Shown here: in pieces, positions 52,289 through 64,000 of the stretch | How positions within the stretch are numbered: the first letter of the stretch is position 1 | Layout of the letters: every line of letters begins with the position of its first letter | Origin: Lycorma delicatula | Lineage: Eukaryota > Arthropoda > Insecta > Hemiptera > Fulgoridae | Length of the DNA: 64,000 nt | Direction of reading: 5' to 3' | NCBI RefSeq assembly: GCF_047948215.1 | Contig: NC_134465.1 | Coordinates: forward strand, 14,962,022 to 15,026,021 | Notes under the pieces: generated by a model | Told to the model about the DNA's origin: nothing | What the model saw: only the letters and a program-made list of their open reading frames with translations | The model's database searches: none | Translations under genes and position numbers: made by a program

Positions 52289-54844
52289 CGCGTTACACAG
52301 CACAGTTCGTTGAAGCCAGCAACCTCTATCTACTTGCTTAACGAGGCAGAAAAACCGCCGACTTTCTCTTCCGAACTGGGGGAAAGTTACATCGACGTCA
52401 CCTTGGTGACGGGCTGAGGGTCTGCGGATCTACCGGTGCGCCCGTAATGAATATGGTCATGCCATCAAGGAAGCCAAACTCAAGTTTTGGCAAGACTCCA
52501 TGCGCGACTTGCAATGCAACCCCTGGCAGTTCGCGAATTCATGTTATCGGCCAAAGCCATTACACGTGCTATCCAGTATTCTATGCGGGTTTGGTGGTCG
52601 TGACCACACTTTAACATCTGTGGCGACTTACCAGACGTTCCTGGATACTCTGTTTCCACATGCTCCGGAGGGTGAAGTAGAAGTCGACGTTAGGGCCGGT
52701 GAGACACCGTTTCCTGACGTACGGACTGTGGAACCCGTAGATGTAGACCGAGTGGTTTCTCTAATGGCACTAAGAAAAGCATCGGGGATTGCCCAATTGA
52801 CCCGGATATTTTCTACCATCTGCTGCCTGTCATAAGAGAACCGCTTGGCAGGCTGTTCTCGGGGTGCCTAAGCTGGGGTTGCTTTCCGACTTGTTGGAAG
52901 ATGGCTTTGATGAGGGTGCACTTAAGTATCCCAGTGAGGTAGCAGTTATTAACCCATCAGCCTATTGCCTGTAATCGGCAAGTATCTGGAAAGGCTGGTT
53001 GTAGAACGGCTCTGGGAAATCATCAATATGAACTCACTTCTAAATCGAGGCTAGTATGGCTTCATGAAAGGGGTTGGAACCGAGGATTGTATCTTAAATG
53101 CTCTTGCCGAGGTGGAAAGCGCCTACAGTAAATATTTTTTGGCAATTTTTATTGACATAGAGGCAGCATTTCCTTCCGTGTGTTGGAGTTCTGTTCTCTA
53201 TGTGTTGGAACGCCGCAATGTTCCCGTACCTCTGTAGGCCGTAGTACGTGACCACTTGTCTGTTCGCACGGTTCTTTTTAAGGATGCGCACCTAGTTGTA
53301 GAAAAGTCCGTCACCAGGCGAAGCCCACAGGGCTCCGTTTTTTGTCCTAGTGAACTTGCTATTCGACGGATTTTTAGGACTGAAATTCACGAATGAGTCA
53401 CGCCCCGGGCTTTCGCCGATGACTGTCTCCTGTTAGTTCGTGGAACTCACAACCGCAGCTAGAGGATCGAGCGCAGGTGGCTTTGTCAACCTCAGATAGC
53501 GGGATGGACATTCAAAATTTAAAGATTTCTGGGCCCAACACGACTTCTTAGCTTCTCAAGGGTGCAGAAAAATTATCATATAGTCGTAACCCCAGTATTA
53601 AGTATAAAGGCTGTATAATCAGCCGAGTTCAAGTTCATAAGTACCTAGGTATTTTTTTTTATGTGAAGTTGCTATTTAGCAACCACGTTAGGCAAGTAAC
53701 GGCGGACGCCGTCTCTGTTATGCACAAGCCTAGGAGGATTGCTCGAAAGGATTACGGGCTGTCGGGCCGTCATTTGTACATGGGATTGTCATTGTCATTG
53801 AGATCTCTTCGAAAGTATGATCTCTTACGCGGCGTCCGTTTGGGTACTTATGTTGTAAAGAAATCGAGCACTTCTTCAAAATTAAAGGAGTGCCCAACGC
53901 AGAGCCTTAATTGTATGGCTCTTCGAGCCGGGCTTGTACCGTAGCGGAACCGTGATCTCAATGCACCGGTTCTAAATTTCGAATCGCGAGGCTTTACAGC
54001 CTCGCGATGGAAACATGGCAGCAAGAATGGCACACCACGACTAAGGGTAGATCCTTGTATAAGTCTACACAGGATTTGGGGAGATCCTCTCCTTCGTTTT
54101 TAAGGGCAACGGGAGCCCGAGTGCTCTTCAACCATGTAAATTTAAACCAATATTTGTTTCGGTTTCGCCTGGCAGCTGATGAACTGTGTGTCTGCGGGGA
54201 GGTCCAGTCGAACGAACACATGCTGTTCGACTGCCCAGCTTTTGGGGGGACCAGAAACTGGGTTTCCCTGGAACTTAGAGGTCAAGGGGAAAATTAGCCA
54301 CTCACAAGCGGCGGGTCAGTATGGCGTGAGTCGCATTGTCGGACCGTGTTGGAGTTCCTTAATGCGGTTGCTTTGTTCAACCGACATCAATAGTTTATCT
54401 AAGTGTAAAGTCCTACCGCGCTGCTGTAGGAAGCTAACCGAGAAATATGGCTGGCTACCAGTCAGATTAAGGCTCCAAGCGCTTTAATGGTAGACAGGTA
54501 CTTGCTGGAATTCAGCGGCCTAGGCGTGGCAGCGAATTGCTCTCTTTGACAAGATAAATTTACTTATTGATATTCATATATGTTTTAGTAGTTGACGGGG
54601 TGCGCCTACCCATTTTATTGATATATGACTAGTGGGCGTTGGGACACGCAAGCGAGTGGTTTATGATAACGTAAACCACTTGCTCACGCTTTTAGGTTAG
54701 CTCTAGGAGCTACTTAGGACACTGGTCGCTAAACTGTCTCGAGGCTCAGTAGCCATTTGTGGCACAGACATTCGGTCTTATGCTGTAGGGCGACCGAATG
54801 GGGCATTGCGGGATAAATGCCAAGCAAAAAAACAAAAAAACCTC
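52289..54844 (+). mobile_element. R1-clade LINE family A, copy 4, longest copy, with 13-bp TSD
   Basis: TSD ACCTCTTATGCAT at 52276-52288 and 54845-54857. The 2.55-kb insert begins in the endonuclease domain and ends GATAAATGCCAAGC plus an A-rich tail (54825-54840). It supplies the family 3' end used to delimit copies 1-3. Confidence 0.92.
52330..54300 (+). pseudogene. R1-clade ORF2 (endonuclease end, RT, C-terminal finger), heavily mutated
   Basis: Endonuclease end: LNEAEKPPTFSSELGESY then IDVTLVTG at about 52339-52416. RT lead-in: KEAKLKFWQDSMRDLQCNPW (about 52470). RT: a stop-interrupted GFMKGVGTEDCILNALAEVE (53060), then LAIFIDIEAAFPSVCW (motif A, Asp present) at about 53140, RRSPQGSVF (53330) and a palm remnant FADDCLLLVRGTH (53410). 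After that come HKYLGIFFYVKLLFSNHVRQ (53636), RRIARKDYGLSGRH and NQYLFRFRLAADELCVCGEV, with the C-terminal finger VCGEVQSNEHMLFDCPAF (54188-54240) retaining its ligands. Many stops and frame changes are present. It is the same family as the remnants at 17.2 and 30.0 kb. Confidence 0.85.
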
Positions 54845-54857
54845 ACCTCTTATGCAT

Positions 54858-55148
54858 TCGGTTTCGAAAGGTTAAGGAACTCTACATCGATTACCAAATA
54901 ATAAATTTGTCATTAATAAGATAAAATGTATACTAAATAAAGAATACGCTACCATTATACTCTGATTACTCAGGTTCAAGGTCAAAGGAAATTATTAATA
55001 CTGTTTTTTTTTTTTTTTTTATATATATATTATACACAGATAGATTTATTACACGTAGACTAAGTTTTATTACTTTTAATACCGTAAATGGAATTTTCTG
55101 TTTTTTTTTCTTATTTATAAGACATTGACATTGAAATACATGATCAGA

Positions 55149-55195
<47 letters not shown>

Positions 55196-55915
55196 TAGAA
55201 ACATTAAGGTGATTATAAACACCAGAGGTCAGAAAGTTTATGGGCTGCCGTTTTACTGATATTTAATATATCAATAATAAACAATATTTAACTTTAATGG
55301 TTTCATATTTCCAATTTTATTATTTACAGTATACATCTATACATGTTTGACAGGCTATATTTTTGCTAATGAATTCGATAATTAATGCTTGCTTCATCTT
55401 AATTTTAGAAAAAATTAAGTGTGGTCTTATTTTACTTCCCTATCATATTTTTATTAACCTATGAATTTTGATTAAAATATTATTAGTTTTCTTCAAAAAA
55501 TTAAAACAGCAGTAATTGACTGTTTTTTAATCTAATCCGACTTATGCTCTTGTGAATCTCGCAAAAAATATCTAAACTTTTTCCCTTTTAACCTGCCTAG
55601 TATTTAATATTTTCAACATTTTAGCAAAATATGGATGTGTGTGAACCGATGTTTAGAAATTCATTGATCTTTTATTAAAAAATAGACTGTAATTAATGAA
55701 TTCCAAATACATATGAATAATTAAATCGAACCAGTATATATAAAGAATTGTTTCGAAACCGAAAAAGGTAAATTAATTTACTTTACTACGCTATTTGTTC
55801 AAGTCTTTCTTATATATTCGAATGACGTTAAGCAGTTGAGGTATAAGCGGAACGAATCTGTTTTCTCGGATAATCGGCTCTTGTTCACGGAAAACATAGT
55901 TAAAGTAACACGCAC
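54858..55915. other. AT-rich interval with (TA)n
   Basis: T/A runs at 55007-55032 and (TA)n at 55151-55192. No gene seen. Confidence 0.5.
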
Positions 55916-55919
55916 TTAG

Positions 55920-56370
55920 GCTATTCAGGAATGGAATGGGTACGGCGCATACCAACATCAGACGGAAATTCATTCTGGACAGGGTGGCACGTACGGAACT
56001 CGTGATCCGCAATACACGGAATATGAAGACGTTCTGCCGCCCAGAATATTTGGAGACCATTCCCGATATTTCCCTAGCCTCCGAAGAGTTGATCACGCTC
56101 ATCCAGGACTGGAGAGTTCTCGAGGATTACACCACCAATATATCTCGTTTAGAGTAATAGATGGTGCACGGGAGCGCCCGGGGCCTCCACAGATGGTGAA
56201 GAGATACGTCAATGAAATCGACGAGAAGAAATTCAAAGGAAAGGTCTCCTCAGCGGTGGTAACCTCTGAAAACATCGCCAACGGGGGGATGACGCTGGCG
56301 CTGTAACCGTAAATGCTTCGAACATGCGGCCGATCGTTTCTGCATGCGACGCCTCGATACTTGGGACCAT
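55920..56370 (+). pseudogene. R1-clade endonuclease-domain fragment
   Basis: Open from 55936 with HTNIRRKFILDRVARTELVI, RNTRNMKTFCRPEYLETIPD and ASEELITLIQDWRVLEDYTT. An apparent 8-bp deletion then changes frame and continues HQYISFRVIDGARERPGPPQ, MVKRYVNEIDEKKFKGKV and, after further breaks, IVSACDASI. The expected SDH catalytic motif lies exactly at the deletion, where Ser and Asp are lost and only His remains. The stretch stops near 56370 against an unrelated LINE end. No RT follows in frame. The family could be B of this window or another R1 lineage. Confidence 0.75.
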
Positions 56371-57142
56371 ACTGTTGAGTACTGTGCTATCATCTGGAAT
56401 TCTGTTATGGACTGTACGTGTAATAGTATAGAAACAGTGCAGAAGTGACTATTCTATATGCTGCGTCTTCGTTGTAATATCTCTTCTTTGAAAAAATACC
56501 AAGATGAAGGGCTCTTTCTGAAAGATGCAGTCGCTCAAGGTCAGACGCACTGTTCAACAGCTTGTCTTTGCCAATAAAATGGTTAATGCGGTTGTTGAAT
56601 GCGACTTAGAAACTTGACTGTACGTGTTCCTTTTATTCGCTGTAATGAGCACTGTCTGTTTAAATGGTGTAACAATAGTAGATTGACACCTATAGCTAGG
56701 TGTGTTAGCAGGCTAAACGAGTATGGTTTTGTGTCGATGTATTTCATGTTAAACCCTGCGACATAATAAGTTTATTGGAGTAGAATTTCTTATTAGTGCC
56801 TGGTTAGGTCAATATTTTGTATTGTTTTTTTTTGTGTTTATTTGTTTATTTAATGCATTATTTTTGACGTTCCCCTGCTTCATACGTCCCCTAATAGGAT
56901 TAGTGCATATAGGAATCTTCTCTTTACTATTCTGTGTACTATGGTTACATTAGGGTAGGCCATTCTGCTTCTCTGTTATGTGTTAAACGGTTCCGGGTCG
57001 AGTCCTGGTAGAAAGGGAGGTGGTTTTATGCTGTTGTATGCTGATGGTGGTTGGATAATACCGCCAGTGGGAGCCCCTGCACTGGTGCGTAAATGCATTT
57101 CCACCATCCTCCAAAATCAAATTTATTATTATTATTATAGAC
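56371..57142 (+). pseudogene. LINE ORF2 C terminus and 3' UTR with (TTA)n end
   Basis: Reads TVEYCAIIWNSVMDCTCNSI then ETVQK-stop, FYMLRLRCNISSLKKYQDEG and, in other frames, CNNSRLTPIARCVSRLNEYG. This resembles the LEYCS..W.P......IE.VQ segment and the Cys/Arg-rich end of Jockey/CR1-type ORF2. The UTR from about 56780 contains a GC-richer part (GGTTCCGGGTCGAGTCCTGG, 56990) and ends TTTATTATTATTATTATAG at 57121-57140, like the 20.3-23.3-kb element. Sequence similarity between the two UTRs was not evident to me beyond the tail type. Confidence 0.65.
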
Positions 57143-60100
57143 ATAAATGTTTCACTTTTTTGTCTTATCATATATGAAATTATAATTCTATACTTTGGAA
57201 GATAATTCTGTTTAATATTTGAAAATTTAATTATTTTACTTTTAAATAGACGTGGCCGCGCTCATATTCCAGCTTGCATTTTTGCATTTATGTGGGCTTG
57301 ACGTTACGATACACAACGTTATGTTTGGCTTAACAAAGAAGGCAACGAGAAACTACATCATTTATTATTTTTCAGAATAATACTGTCTATATCTAATAAT
57401 TAGATAATTATTGTTTTCAAGTACTTTTATAATGTAATTTTTGTTAGCGACTTATCAAGTCGGGCTATCAACCGAACACTTAATTCATCAAAAATGTTCA
57501 TTAAGGATAATTTACACACGTTAATAGACTATATGGTGCAAGATGTACTGAGAATTATGAGGGATTACTTTTTTTAAAAAAATGGGAGCAAGTAAGGAAA
57601 TTTTTGCTTTTCATTAAAAACCAAAAGGAACAGTAAATTAATAAATTTTAGAGACACTTTTTAGAGCTAAATCCTCCTCTACGTGGAATTTTTAATAAAA
57701 TTGGACAGATAAAGACTTATGCATAATCTGTTTAAAAAAACACAAATAATAGTAGTGAAAAAAAAAAAATAAAGAAACTTAGTCTCTGATTAAGAAAGCA
57801 TGAAACATAATTAGACAAAGAAATAAAACAAATCTGATTTACAGGTAATCACAACAAATGGATTAAGTTTTATGTATTTCGGTCGAATAAATTTCTATGA
57901 TGAAACAAAACGACGAAATAACTAGTAAAAAATTTTAAATACACATCAAATTAATGTTTAAACATCTCTTAATCACTCCTCCAAATTTCAGTCCTTAATG
58001 TTAATTAGCTTCGGTGATATGAATTTTGTAATAAAAAACACATTATTGTAAATATCTCTAGAAATATTAAACCGATTAAAGTCTTTCGAAGCTTAAAAAA
58101 TTAAAGGTAAAAAAAAATAAATACTTTCAGATGTATTTAGTTTCATGTTTCTGTTGCATTTTCGACCAAATATTGTATTTTAGAATATTGCAAAATTTTA
58201 TAAATATTATTTAAAAATATAAAAATGAACTAAAATTAATGTTTTTCACAAGAAAAAGACACATTTTGTTTTGTTTCTTCTTTCAATTAAGACCAAGTAA
58301 ACCTAGAAATGCCTATACGCTCAAAATTTACGGAAATTTCGAGTGTTCTTTTACAACATGCTTATTTTACAATAAATAATTAACTTACAGCATCCGGTTC
58401 GGGGATATTTTTTGGACGACAGTAGAGCTATTTTATTCTAAAATTTGAAAGGTTTTGAGTAAAAAAATAAAAAAGCTGCTGAATCTCAAACATCAGGAGA
58501 ATTTTTTGAGCTTTTTTACACTTTCTTCGTATTACACGTGACCTAATTACGGAATTGTTATCTATGTAATCTCAATTTAAGCAACTAGACTCGTCGGCAC
58601 ATATGTTGGTGCAGAGACTGAAAGCCCACACTAGCATTTTTTATCCATTGTCCTCTGTTACAACCAAACTAAAAACATTGTCATTTTCTATATGTCTTTT
58701 GCGGTACGGTAATGTATGATAAAATAAGTTTCATAAACTTGCTGTAACGTACGTAATTGTTGAGTTCTATTGAAGATAAACATTTACATGATGTTCACAT
58801 CGACAATTTTGTGATAAATGTGAATTCAGAATCGGACACGATCCCATATTAAACCGACAATGTTGTCAGTCGGCGTAGTACCGTGCCAAATGTTTGCTGA
58901 ATGCTAGTAGTTTTTTGTGCCCACTTATGTGCCGATAGTCGTACCTAAATCTTTTACCTATAAAATTTTTTACTAAAATGATCTCCGGCCGAAATATACG
59001 CGATTTTTGCCGTTCAATTGGACCGCTTTTTCAATTTTTCCCCTTCGGAAACCCGATTCATGTTGCTTTTTGGTTAGAAATGTTACATCATCGTGCCAAG
59101 TTACAGAGCGGTACTAATTTTTCCAAAATCAGTGCCTAATGATTCTGGTCTAAATTTGGAATTTGCGCCGATTGCAATATTCGCCTATAAAAATTCAAGT
59201 TATCTTTTGGTAGATATTTACACACAGAAACTATTGAAATATATTATTATTATAAGAAACTAAGAAATATTTTTAATATTTTAACAGTCGCTAGTGAAGT
59301 AAAGAGTAACAAAACCAATTTTATTATTTTCATAATGGGAAAACGAATAAAGCTTTATCGGTGTGTGACAAGGATGTCCATCAAGACTAAAATGGAGGAC
59401 GTGGTGTAGCCACCAGAATCGCCAAAGAGATGTCTTCCCCTTAGGGTGTCGGTATGTATAACAAGATTCAAATTCAAAATTTAAACGATTATACAAAAAG
59501 ATAAATAAACCCGATAACCGATTTAATTTAAGGAATTTAAAATTCTCGGGAAAAGAAATTTTAAACTCTGACGAAATGAAATGAAAATGCACAAGTAATA
59601 CTTGGTCAGAGAAACTATATAAAATACGTTTAATCGAATTAGCGACAGAATCGCGTATTTTGAAGACATTTTGATCGAGGAATATACAATTTCAATAAAG
59701 TAAGATAGTAATTTCCTTACTATAATAATTACATAAACAATCAGATTTTCTAGCGCAAATTTCATTTAACAAACAATGTTATGATAAATTTATAGGCGCG
59801 AATTTCACATACCCACCTAAGTCAAGCGTCATATCTCTTATACAGGTCGGAGAGACAAAGATTTATCTCTTAAGAAAAAGGATAGCGTTAACCTTAAATC
59901 GGCTAAAAGAAATATCCTCTTCTTGAACCAAATTTTTTTAGAAAGGAGGTAATCATTTAATAATCTTATAATTAAATCTTTTTCATTAAAAATTCTTTTA
60001 CTACATTTAAAATTCTGAAAGGCTGTTCGGATGTCTGTCCTCTATCGTTATTCAATGGCTAAATTTCAGTGTCATTATTAAAAAAGTAAGTTTTCCAACT

Positions 60101-60210
60101 ATCCAATCTAATTCCTATTTTACGTATTTTTACTATTTAGGCTATAGCTCTACAGCTTCTTTAGCAGCATAGTTTTAAAGAAAAATGAAAGCGATTAACA
60201 ATATTTTTAG
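57143..60210. other. Long AT-rich interval, no gene recognised
   Basis: 58850-59180 is less AT-rich (GATCTCCGGCCGAAATATAC, CCCCTTCGGAAACCCGATTC) and may be an old repeat. Frames at 59281-59592 and 59523-59765 (minus) show no motif. Confidence 0.45.
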
Positions 60211-60400
60211 GTATCGGGGTTTTAGCAAATGTTGACGTCCCAAGACCTTCTTAGTCGAAAAAGACAAAAAATATTGTAGAAATTTCCAAAGGATGGAAAT
60301 TTCAACCCGTGTACATACGTGGTTCTGCCTATGATATTTTGATTAATATCTACGAACCGGCTAAAAAAAAAATTATAAAAAGGCCAAAAGACTAATGGAT
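60211..60400 (+). repeat. Diverged dispersed repeat shared with 37.9 kb
   Basis: See 37915. Shared blocks are TCGGGGTTTT, TTGACGT and GTGTACATACG. Confidence 0.5.
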
Positions 60401-60439
60401 TTTTTTTTTACTTTTTATATGGCGGGTAGAAAATTGCTG

Positions 60440-60725
60440 CATTGAGTCGTACGAATAAAAAAAAAAATGATGTGATTCGGGCAGTTTTGAATAGTTTCTC
60501 CGTTAATGAAAAGATTAATTTATATAGGAGAAAATGGACAGAACACTTGAATTCGTACGGAAGAAGATCGAATCCCGAAACGAGCTCTAATTTATGCTCC
60601 TTTTGGAAGACGTGGCAGAGGCAAACCGAGGAAGAGATGAAGTCGGAACAGATAAATTACCTAACCCGTGCAGGAAATAATGATAAACCACAACGAGCAT
60701 TCTTTTTTGTTTTTTTAAATTTTTA
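60440..60725 (+). pseudogene. RTE/BovB-like LINE C-terminal remnant
   Basis: Open frame with NEKINLYRRKWTEHLNSYGR and, across a one-base frame change, EDRIPKRALIYAPFG-like and GRGRPRKRW-like segments at about 60562-60640. The RRKW.EH..RM...RIPK.AL.Y.P.GRRGRGRPRKRW series is the common end of RTE/BovB-type ORF2 proteins. Only the last 80-90 codons are present. The A/T-rich stretch after 60700 may be the remains of a tail. It differs from the 8.2-kb RTE family. Confidence 0.65.
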
Positions 60726-61290
60726 ATTAAAGAATATAATTTTTTAATTACAGAGTATTTTAATTTTGGCAAATATGTAAATTTAGTTTATTAAAAGCAG
60801 GTGTTTTTAATTTTTAGAATTCATAACATTGTCCTACTAAATTTTTTTCTTGTTTCGATTTTAATAATAAAAGTCAATTTTTTTTACTTTTCATAGATTC
60901 TGTTACATAAATTTTCTCAGAATTAAGTTATTTACAAGTTTTAATGTAAGATTCACTCATTTATTGGTCATTTAACAATGTTGTACATCAAACCCGTAAA
61001 AAAATGTTTTTTGTCGCCGAAGTTTTCTCGGATATCATGAAAACTACTACGGGAAATATATAGTTCTGGGGACTGTTTCATTCCATTTTTCAGATCGAAA
61101 AGCAAAGAAATCATCAAGTTTATCCTTTATGTAATGCCTTAAAAATTTCAGTATGATCTCATTTCACCGGAAAGCTGAAATCCGGACAATTTTTTCGCTA
61201 TTCGTTAACTTGATAACAACGTGTTTCGGGACCCATGTTAGTGTGCTTTTTCCTTATTTCTAGTCGTAGAATAAGTTCCTAGATTATTTC

Positions 61291-61327
<37 letters not shown>

Positions 61328-63355
61328 CATATAAGTATAATATTTCTTCAGTGTTTATCGATTATGAGGCCTTAACGTTCGAAATGAACAAATACAGATT
61401 TTAGATTTTAAGTAAAATTACTAATGTTACTAAATATTTTTAGCATTTTCTTGTTTTCCAATATTGTTAAATAATTAAAACGTATATATATATATATATA
61501 TATACAAACAATTTTTTTTTAAAAACAAACTAAAATTATTGACAGATAAATACAATTTTTATATACCTCATGTATATATATAAATTCAACCTACCCGTAT
61601 TTCATGTTTTATACATTAATAATGATATTTTAATGTTTATTTGTAAGTGGAATCAAATGATGAAACTACTGTTAAAGAAAAGTTGTAAAAAGCATAACGA
61701 AGTTCAGAAGATGTGTTAAATAATCGGTACTGAACAGCATTTATATATATATATTTATATATATATATATGTATATGTATAAAAGACTTAATGGTATCTT
61801 GACTTTAATGGCGCCAGAAGTCCTTCTGACTAGCAGAGTTCCGGTGTCTGGACGTTGTAATATCAACGAAGAAGAAACAAGAAGTAAGAAAAAGAAACCG
61901 AGCATAGAATATTGTAAGACAAAGATGGAATGATAGAAAAAACACCGTCGTTACAAGGCGCCCTATTGGAGAAGAAATCTTGTACAAAGGTAGTAACATT
62001 AAAATAAACGTGGTAATATTAAAACGAACGATAGATATTGTCATTTTAAACAATACAACCGCAGTATAGTTTTACGTTTATTTTTTTATTTTTACTAAAA
62101 ATAAATAGATAAAATAAAATGATTTATATATTATAAATTATTTTATTTTATAATCCGCGGAACCGATTTAAAACTTGCTAAAGTCGAGTTATATGTATCT
62201 GTATGTTATAAGTAGCTGCGTACTCGGAAAGTTAATTTTTAACTCGATCGTAAATTATTATATATTTATACGTCATTCAAACTAAGACGTAAATTTATTG
62301 TACGATCAACTATTATATAATCGTGAACAATAGGCTTATTCTTTCTCTTTCTGTAAAATACAGCCCCCTATCAACCTCTATATTTTGCTTCCTTCGGTGC
62401 GATTTAATCGCAAAACAAATAAAATCCAACCTACCTCTATTTTCTTATATTTTTATTTCGTTCATTAACTAATCCCAGTAGCTGTATCGCGTGTACCTAT
62501 AATACAACTCGATGACATTTAAACGATTAAAATAATCTTCGTTTGTAAAGTAGCGAACAAAGCTTGACCTCGATTCATTAAGTACGGAAAAATAATACGC
62601 GGTCGCATCAGTCGACAGGAAATTTTTCCGCCGCGGCAGAGCGGTAGAATCTCTGCCTTTCATCCGAATGAGTCTTAGTTCAAGTCTATGTAAGACCTGG
62701 TTTTTTTTACAATCGCTAAATTTATTTATCGACCGAAAAGATAATTGTAAATAATTACAGTTATCCCCCGTGAATAAACATGGGGCTGTAGTTACAAGAC
62801 TGAAAAAACAAAAAAAAAGTACTCCGGCAGCTATATTTATATATTTCATTAAACTGTATCATACAGATAGAATCTGTTGATATATGTGATTGTCATTTTA
62901 CGAAATAGAATATTTCTAACGTAATTAGATTTAAATCTTTCGTTCGGGTACATTTAGATTAATATTATTACGTAGAGTTTTGTTCTACTTGAAACTGCAA
63001 GTAAATCGTATTACTGAAATATTTTGTTTCGATTTGAATTAAAATCCAATTTCTGAAACTTTTATTTGGTTTATATCGACTTTATTTGAAATAAGAATTC
63101 CCAAAATAAAATTCTATAAAAAGATTTTTGGAAATTTTTACTACTTTATCGGCAACTTTTGAAAAAGATAAAAAACGCTTTCTTCCACGTTAATTTTCTT
63201 TTCTATCGCCTCCGTTTTCAATGAAATTACCAAAGATAAAGTTTTGCGAACTATTTCATTCGATCTTTCAGTCCATAAAAATAATGGAAATCTACTCCTT
63301 TATTCAAGTTTCGATAATTTTACTTCGGTTTCATATTTTCCTAGGAGCGACTTAA
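60726..63355. other. AT-rich interval with (TA)n arrays and one SINE head
   Basis: (TA)n at about 61293-61324, 61484-61504 and 61740-61771. The frames at 61805-62053 and 62469-62849 (minus) have no recognised domain. Apart from the SINE head at 62628 nothing was identified. Confidence 0.5.
62628..62705 (+). mobile_element. SINE family 2 head or tRNA-like fragment
   Basis: CCGCGGCAGAGCGGTAGAAT (A-box region), then CTCTGCCTTTCATCCG and the B-box-like AGTTCAAGTCTATGT, then AAGACCTGG and a T-run. It has two promoter boxes in the right order and spacing. It is too degraded for a cloverleaf I would accept as a tRNA gene. Confidence 0.5.
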
Positions 63356-64000
63356 TGTCTTGTTCACCGGCTTAATTTTTATTGGCTTTTCCATTTTGAA
63401 TACATCGTTGCCGTAGTAACCTGCGAGGGCGTTAAATGATAACTGTAATCGGAGATACGGAAGAAAGAATGTCTTGTTCATCGGTCTAATTTTTATAAGC
63501 TGTTTTCCCATTATATTGTTACAATAATTACCTGGGAGCGCATTAAATGATAACTGTAATCCCAAATACAAAAGAGAAAATGCTTTATTCATTGGTTTAA
63601 TTTTTATTGGCTTTTCTATTCTGATTATTTTTACCGTAGTAACCTGCGAGTACATTAAATGATATCTGTAGAAAGAATGAGATACGGAAGAAAGAATGTC
63701 TTGTTCATTTCATTAATTTTTATTGATTTTTCTATTCTGATTATATTGTAACCTTAGTAACCTATGAGGGGGTTAAATTATGACTGTAATCTGAAATACG
63801 GAAAAAACAATGTTTTGCATATTGGTTTACTTTTTATTGGCTTTTCTCTTCTGATTTTATTGTTACCGTAGTAGCCGTCAAGGGTGTTATATGAAAATAT
63901 TAGTCTGATATACGGAAGAATGTATGTCTTTTTCATCGGTTTAATTTTTATTGGCTTTTTTATTCTGATTATTATTACGTAGTAGCCTGGGAGGTCGTTA
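63356..64000. repeat. Tandem array, unit near 114 bp, at least 5.7 copies, runs off the window
   Basis: Unit starts at 63356, 63470, 63581, 63697, 63811 and 63925 (lengths 114, 111, 116, 114, 114 and 76+). Each begins TGTCTTGTTCATCGG-like, then TTTAATTTTTATTGGCTTTT, TACCGTAGTAACCTG, GAGGG.GTTAAATGATAAC and TACGGAAGAAAGAA. A degraded partial unit may precede 63356 (CCTAGGAGCGACTTAA). Units differ by about 15-30 percent by eye. On the minus strand a 104-codon frame (63341-63655) covers nearly three units, because 114 is 38 codons. Confidence 0.95.

Noticed and set aside
63356..64000. CRISPR array
   Set aside because: Repeats are contiguous, diverged units near 114 bp with no short conserved repeat and unique spacers. 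Eukaryotic satellite is the right reading.

Overview
The window looks like an AT-rich intergenic or intronic stretch of a large, transposon-rich insect genome. I found no host exon I could defend, no rRNA, no stand-alone tRNA and no CRISPR. No intact bacterial-type gene is present. Nearly every recognisable coding trace is the reverse-transcriptase ORF of a non-LTR retrotransposon (LINE), and nearly every non-coding repeat is a tRNA-derived SINE or a simple repeat. From memory only, the two SINE families and the RTE element ending in a CAGTCA..TGACTG stem-loop resemble repeats of sap-sucking Hemiptera (Auchenorrhyncha). I treat that as a guess.

Layout. 0.6-2.2 kb: decayed AT-rich RTE-like LINE; more pieces of the same kind lie at 16.9, 24.5 and 40.1-40.7 kb. 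2.4-6 kb: SINEs, a 118-bp direct repeat pair and a GC-rich repeat. 8.2-9.0 kb: a young 5'-truncated RTE copy with target-site duplication (TSD); a 200-bp sister copy is at 35.8 kb and a rearranged internal piece at 45.1 kb. 11.0-12.2 kb: two back-to-back LINE 3' ends. 17.2-20.2 kb: a nest of R1-clade elements, in which an internally deleted minus-strand copy sits inside a plus-strand copy of the same family and a second R1-like family sits exactly at the host copy's 3' end. 20.3-23.3 kb: a decayed Jockey/CR1-like LINE. 25.4-27.7 kb: an R1-clade element on the minus strand carrying a SINE insertion, with a 180-bp inverted copy of its RT core at 28.8 kb. 30.0-31.2 and 52.3-54.8 kb: two more copies of the first R1 family, each with a clear TSD. 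33.3-34.4 kb: SINE-in-SINE nest. 42.2-42.8 kb: Jockey-clade fragment. 46.9-51.5 kb: the best-preserved element, an I/Jockey-superfamily LINE with 5' leader, CCHC-type ORF1, and endonuclease plus RT ORF2, broken by frameshifts and ending before any RNase H domain. 55.9-57.1 kb: an R1 endonuclease fragment abutting the 3' end of another LINE. 63.36 kb to the window end: a tandem array with a unit near 114 bp.

Functionally the LINE proteins are an endonuclease/reverse transcriptase (ORF2) and a nucleic-acid-binding protein (ORF1) for target-primed insertion. The SINEs carry pol III promoter boxes and would depend on LINE enzymes in trans. Every ORF seen is truncated, frameshifted or a fragment, so no copy here looks autonomous. 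The main interest is in insertion structure (self-nesting, internally deleted but mobilised copies, terminal stem-loops) and the end-of-window satellite.
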